Source of the DNA: Nocardioides alkalitolerans DSM 16699
GTDB taxonomy: Bacteria; Actinomycetota; Actinomycetes; Propionibacteriales; Nocardioidaceae
Direction: 5' to 3'
Assembly (NCBI RefSeq): GCF_000426525.1
Contig: NZ_KE384533.1
Coordinates: 1-64,000 of the forward strand
DNA: 64,000 bases
The position numbers and the translations under genes were made by a program. Below, piece after piece: positions 60,976 to 64,000 of this stretch (the stretch's first letter is position 1; every line of letters starts with the position of its first letter). The notes under the pieces were generated by a model, which saw only the letters and a list, made by a program, of their open reading frames with translations, ran no database searches and was not told the origin of the DNA.

Positions 60976-61945
60976 CCGCGCCCATCACCTCGGCGAGCGC
61001 GGCGTCGGAGGCGAGGAGGGCGTCGCGGTCGTAGGTCGACGTGCTCGCCAGCAGCTCGTCGGCCCCGCTGCGCTCGGCCAGGCGCTCGAGGGCGCGTCGC
61101 ACCGTCGCCGGGCTCCCGGCCACCGCGTCGTCGAGCGCGGCCTCGACCCGGCGCCGTACCTGCTCGGGCCACTCGGCCGCCCGGATCGCGGCGACGGGCT
61201 CCAGCGGCGGGAACTCCCCCGTCTGCCGCGAGCGCGCCATCGCCCACGCCTCCGGGAGGGCGAGCTCGCGGGCGGTCGCGTCGTCGTCGGCGACCGTGAC
61301 GTCGAGGGAGATCGTCACGCGGGGCTCGCTGCCGTGGTGGGGGCGGAAGTCCCTGCGGTACGACGCGAGCGTGGCGCCGAGGTCGTCGCTCGCCAGGATC
61401 GGGCCCCCGACCACCACCGGCAGGCCGAGCCGCGCGGCGACCGCGAGGCCGCGCCCGGTGGCGAGCACGTGCATCGGCACGACGCGGCCCGTCACCGGGC
61501 GGGCCGTCACCGGCGCGGTGCCCTCGAGGTAGGAGCGGAGCTCGACCAGGTCGGGCTCGAACGTGTCGGGGTCGTCGAGGTCCTGGCGCAGCGCCCGCCG
61601 GACGGGCGGGGTGAACCCGAGCGAGCGGCCGAGACCCAGGTCGAGCCGCCCCGGGTGGAGCGCGTCGAGCATGAGGAGCTGCTCGGCGACCACGAGCGGC
61701 TGGTGGTGCGGCAGCATCACGCCGCCGGAGCCGAGCCGGATCGTCGACGTGCGGGCCCCGACCGCCGCCAGCAGCACCGGCGGCGAGCCGGACGCGATGC
61801 CCGGTACGGCGTGGTGCTCGGCCACCCAGAAGCGGTCGTAGCCGACCTGCTCCGCGTGCACGGCCCGCTCGACCGAGCCGTGCAGCGCCTCGCCCTCCGG
61901 GCGGCCGGAACGGGTGCGGGAGCGGTCGAGCAGGGAGAGCCTCAC
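60962..61945 (-). CDS. LLM-class flavin-dependent oxidoreductase
   Basis: A 327-residue luciferase-like monooxygenase family protein (alkanal-monooxygenase-type subgroup). RLSLLDRSRTRSG, YDRFWVAEHHAVPGIASGSPPVLL, RLGSGGVMLPHHQPLVVAEQ and RLDLGLGRSLG are typical. Uses FMNH2 or F420; which one cannot be told. GTG at 61943-61945. Downstream of the MFS gene, beyond a terminator. Confidence 0.9.
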   Translation of the reverse strand: MRLSLLDRSRTRSGRPEGEALHGSVERAVHAEQVGYDRFWVAEHHAVPGIASGSPPVLLAAVGARTSTIRLGSGGVMLPHHQPLVVAEQLLMLDALHPGRLDLGLGRSLGFTPPVRRALRQDLDDPDTFEPDLVELRSYLEGTAPVTARPVTGRVVPMHVLATGRGLAVAARLGLPVVVGGPILASDDLGATLASYRRDFRPHHGSEPRVTISLDVTVADDDATARELALPEAWAMARSRQTGEFPPLEPVAAIRAAEWPEQVRRRVEAALDDAVAGSPATVRRALERLAERSGADELLASTSTYDRDALLASDAALAEVMGAVTPR

Positions 61946-61962
61946 GTCCGTCCCAACGCACG

Positions 61963-61995
61963 ACGGGTGCCCCGGCTTCCCGCCGGGGCACCCGT
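61963..61995 (-). terminator. Terminator of the MFS transporter gene
   Basis: Perfect 13-base arms ACGGGTGCCCCGG (61963-61975) and CCGGGGCACCCGT (61983-61995) with a 7-nt loop, 18 bp past the MFS stop. Confidence 0.75.
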
Positions 61996-62012
61996 CTCGC
62001 GTCACTGCGCGG

Positions 62013-63530
62013 TCAGTGGACCGCGGGCGCCTTCGTGGCGGCGTCGTCGCCGACGGTCGCCGGCGGGCGCCGTACGAACAGCGCCACCGCGACGGCGAGG
62101 GCCGAGATCACGCCGCCCCAGAAGAGCGCCGCGTGCACGCCCTCGGCGGTCGCCGTGACGACGCTCGCGCCGGCGGCCGTCTCGCTGGCGATGCGGGTGG
62201 TCATCACGGTGATGAACAGCGCCGTGCCGGCCGCACCGGCCACCTGCTGCACCGTGCCGACGATCGCGCTGCCGTGCGAGTAGAGGTGCTGCGGCAGCGA
62301 CCCGAGGGCCGAGGTGAGCAGCGGCGTGAACATCAGCGCGAGACCGATGCTGAGCACGACGTGGATCGCGATGACCGCGCCGAGCGCCGTGCCCTCGCCG
62401 AGGGTCGACATCGCCCACAGCGCCGCCGACGCGACGACCGCGCCGGGGGCCACGAGCGGACGGGGGCCGTGGCGGTCGAAGAGGCGGCCGACGACCGGGG
62501 CCAGCAGACCCATCACGAGGCCGCCGGGCAGGAGCACCAGGCCGGTCTCGAGGGTGGTCGCGCCCAGCACGTTCTGCAGGTAGATCGGCAGCAGGATCAG
62601 CGTGCCGAACAGCGCCATCATCGTCACCGCGACGAGGCCGACGGCGATCGCGAAGGTCGTCGAGCCGAACGCGCGGAGGTCCATCAGCGCACGCTCGCGG
62701 AGCGAGAGCTGGCGCAGCACGAACGCGACGAGGGCGGCGGCACCGATCACGAGGGGCACCCACGGCGGCACGGGGGCGTGACCGCCGGCGGACTCGCCGA
62801 TGCTGGAGAGACCGTAGATGAGCCCGGCGAAGCCGAGCGCGGAGAGCACGACGGAGACCTTGTCGAGGCTCGGGCGGCCCGGCGTCGTCACGTTGCGCAC
62901 CCAGATCTGGCCGAGCGCCAGGGAGAGCAGGGCGATCGGCAGCACGAGCCAGAACATCCAGCGCCAGCTCAGCGACTGCAGGATCAGCCCGGAGACCGTC
63001 GGGCCGATCGCGGGGGCGACCGAGATGACGATGGAGATCGTGCCCATCATCTGGCCGCGCCGCTCCGGACGCACCAGGGTCATCACGGTGGTCATCAGCA
63101 GCGGCATCATCACCGCGGTGCCGGTGGCCTGGATGACCCGGGCGAGCAGCAGCACCTCGAAGCCCGGGGCGATCGCCGCCACGAACGTGCCGATCGAGAA
63201 CGTCGTCATCGCGAAGGTGAAGACGGTGCGCACGTGGAAGCGCTGGAGGATCCAGCCCGTCAGCGGGATGACGACGGCCATCGTCAGCAGGAACGCCGAG
63301 GTGAGCCACTGCGCGCTGGTCGCGGTGATGGAGAGGTCCGTCATCAGCTGCGGCAGCGCCACGCCCATGATCGTCTCGTTGAGGATCACGACGAACGCCG
63401 AGACCACGAGCAGCGGCACGAGCCCGCGCGGGGCGCCACCGTCGGCCGCTCCGCCGGCGTCGTTCGGCACGCCGGGTCCCGGGTCGCCCCCGGGAACGGT
63501 CTCAGGGGTCTTCTGGTCGTGCACGGTCAT
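62013..63530 (-). CDS. MFS multidrug exporter (DHA2 family)
   Basis: A 505-residue drug:proton antiporter with about 14 transmembrane helices. ILNETIMGVALPQLMTDL in helix 1, QWLTSAFLLTMAVVIPLTGWI, ARVIQATGTAVMMPLL and SIVISVAPAIGPTVSGLIL (antiporter motif C) are typical of the EmrB/QacA branch. ATG at 63528-63530 with AAAGGAC upstream. Divergent from a TetR regulator that probably represses it. Confidence 0.93.
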   Translation of the reverse strand: MTVHDQKTPETVPGGDPGPGVPNDAGGAADGGAPRGLVPLLVVSAFVVILNETIMGVALPQLMTDLSITATSAQWLTSAFLLTMAVVIPLTGWILQRFHVRTVFTFAMTTFSIGTFVAAIAPGFEVLLLARVIQATGTAVMMPLLMTTVMTLVRPERRGQMMGTISIVISVAPAIGPTVSGLILQSLSWRWMFWLVLPIALLSLALGQIWVRNVTTPGRPSLDKVSVVLSALGFAGLIYGLSSIGESAGGHAPVPPWVPLVIGAAALVAFVLRQLSLRERALMDLRAFGSTTFAIAVGLVAVTMMALFGTLILLPIYLQNVLGATTLETGLVLLPGGLVMGLLAPVVGRLFDRHGPRPLVAPGAVVASAALWAMSTLGEGTALGAVIAIHVVLSIGLALMFTPLLTSALGSLPQHLYSHGSAIVGTVQQVAGAAGTALFITVMTTRIASETAAGASVVTATAEGVHAALFWGGVISALAVAVALFVRRPPATVGDDAATKAPAVH

Positions 63531-63560
63531 CGCGTCTGTCCTTTCGCCACCCGATGATTG

Positions 63561-63575
63561 TGGCAGTCACTGCCA
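63561..63575. promoter_or_regulatory. TetR-type operator in the MFS/tetR intergenic region
   Basis: Perfect inverted repeat TGGCAGT-C-ACTGCCA midway between the divergent start codons (63530 and 63624). Typical size and place for a TetR-family operator. Confidence 0.75.
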
Positions 63576-63623
63576 ACTCGGCACAAAGTGGCGTCGACTA
63601 CAGTGCGACAGCGTGGAGGCCAG

Positions 63624-64000
63624 ATGACGACGGAGCAGGACGCACCGACCGGGTTGCGCGAGCGGCGGCGTCGCCAGACCGAGGAGGAGATCTCCGAGGC
63701 CGCGCTCGACCTCTTCGAGCGCCGGGGCGTGGCCGGCTGCACGGTGGACGACATCGCCGAGGCCGCGCAGGTCTCGCCGCGCACGTTCTTCCGCTACTTC
63801 GCCACCAAGGAGCGCGCGGCCCTGGTCGCGCACCGCGACGTGGAGGACACCTTCCAGCGGGTCGTCACGGGGTTGCGACCCGACGAGCCCCTGCTGCCCC
63901 AGATCGAGACGCTCTGGGTCGAGATGCTGGAGCAGCTGCGCGACGGCCAGAGCCCCGCCGGGCGCCAGATGCTGCGCCTGCGGCTGCTGATGCGCACCGA
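63624..64000 (+). CDS. TetR-family regulator (3' cut by window end)
   Basis: The first 125 residues are visible. Helix-turn-helix segment RQTEEEISEAALDLFERRGVAGCTVDDIAEAAQVSPRTFFRYFATKE is split over residues 17-63 and is typical of TetR DNA-binding domains. ATG at 63624. The ligand-binding domain continues past the window. It probably controls the MFS exporter through the repeat at 63561-63575. Confidence 0.92.
   Translation, partial: MTTEQDAPTGLRERRRRQTEEEISEAALDLFERRGVAGCTVDDIAEAAQVSPRTFFRYFATKERAALVAHRDVEDTFQRVVTGLRPDEPLLPQIETLWVEMLEQLRDGQSPAGRQMLRLRLLMRT

Noticed and set aside
1..64000. tRNA, rRNA or replication origin
   Set aside because: No cloverleaf-like segment, rRNA stretch or DnaA-box cluster was seen on either strand.

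Overview
The window comes from a high-GC Gram-positive actinobacterium, most likely a Nocardioidaceae-type (Nocardioides-like) organism. The grounds are very GC-rich codon use, many GTG starts coupled by GTGA or ATGA overlaps, Lsr2, DisA, ClpC, a WXG100-like protein, and a gene order that closely follows the mycobacterial Rv3586-Rv3628 neighbourhood (disA, mutY, clpC, lsr2, coaX, panD, panC, folK, folB, folP, folE, ftsH, hpt, tilS, zinc protease, dacB, ppa). Genus is an inference from content; there is no rRNA or tRNA in the window.

Layout. 1-2.7 kb: the end of an exopolysaccharide locus (a tyrosine autokinase cut by the window start, and a DUF4012 protein) with visibly lower GC than the rest. 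2.7-5.3 kb: small membrane protein, nitrobindin-like, Fur and YgfZ-like genes as a coupled operon, plus a secreted protein. 5.4-9 kb: a BKACE enzyme and an acyltransferase-3/SGNH cell-envelope enzyme. 9.2-11.1 kb: a sulfur operon (DUF4395, rhodanese-type sulfurtransferase, DUF1416) preceded by a probably leaderless leader peptide. 11.2-19.2 kb: FHA protein, disA, two tandem Tat-exported paralogues, membrane proteins, mutY and a large secreted metallophosphoesterase. 19.7-23 kb: clpC and lsr2. 23.5-29.4 kb: one six-gene operon for CoA and NAD precursors (DUF2520, panC, panD, nadB, nadC, coaX). 29.6-38 kb: methyltransferase-like and GNAT genes, then ftsH with the folate genes folE-folP-folB-folK and two small membrane genes, then hpt. 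38.5-43 kb: tilS, zinc protease, dacB and the divergent ppa. 43-48.6 kb: a WXG100-like pair, a methyltransferase, an acyl-CoA oxidase-like protein and a PAP2 protein. 48.6-52.5 kb: a thiamine ABC transporter behind a TPP riboswitch. 52.6-64 kb: accessory genes (GNAT, metallo-beta-lactamase fold, MerR/DICT regulator, aldo/keto reductase, beta-propeller lipoprotein, SnoaL-like, DinB, sortase, LLM oxidoreductase) and an MFS exporter divergent from a TetR gene cut by the window end.

The most unusual content is between genes. Three families of fixed-length imperfect palindromes recur at separate intergenic sites: family A (39 nt, six copies at 14.5, 19.5 and 38.3 kb), family B (45 nt, four copies as two dimers with the same 72-bp pitch at 23.2 and 56.1 kb) and family C (32 nt, three copies at 31.5 and 38.2 kb). 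Further single palindromes, a 19-bp tandem array and a 13-bp tandem array lie beside them. The tilS-hpt gap holds five palindromes in 350 bp. I know of no named family that these match, and this is the best candidate here for something undescribed. Regulatory elements that can be read directly include the TPP riboswitch with the ribosome-binding site inside it, the sulfur-operon leader peptide, two inverted-repeat operators beside MerR and TetR genes, and a SigR-like promoter before clpC.
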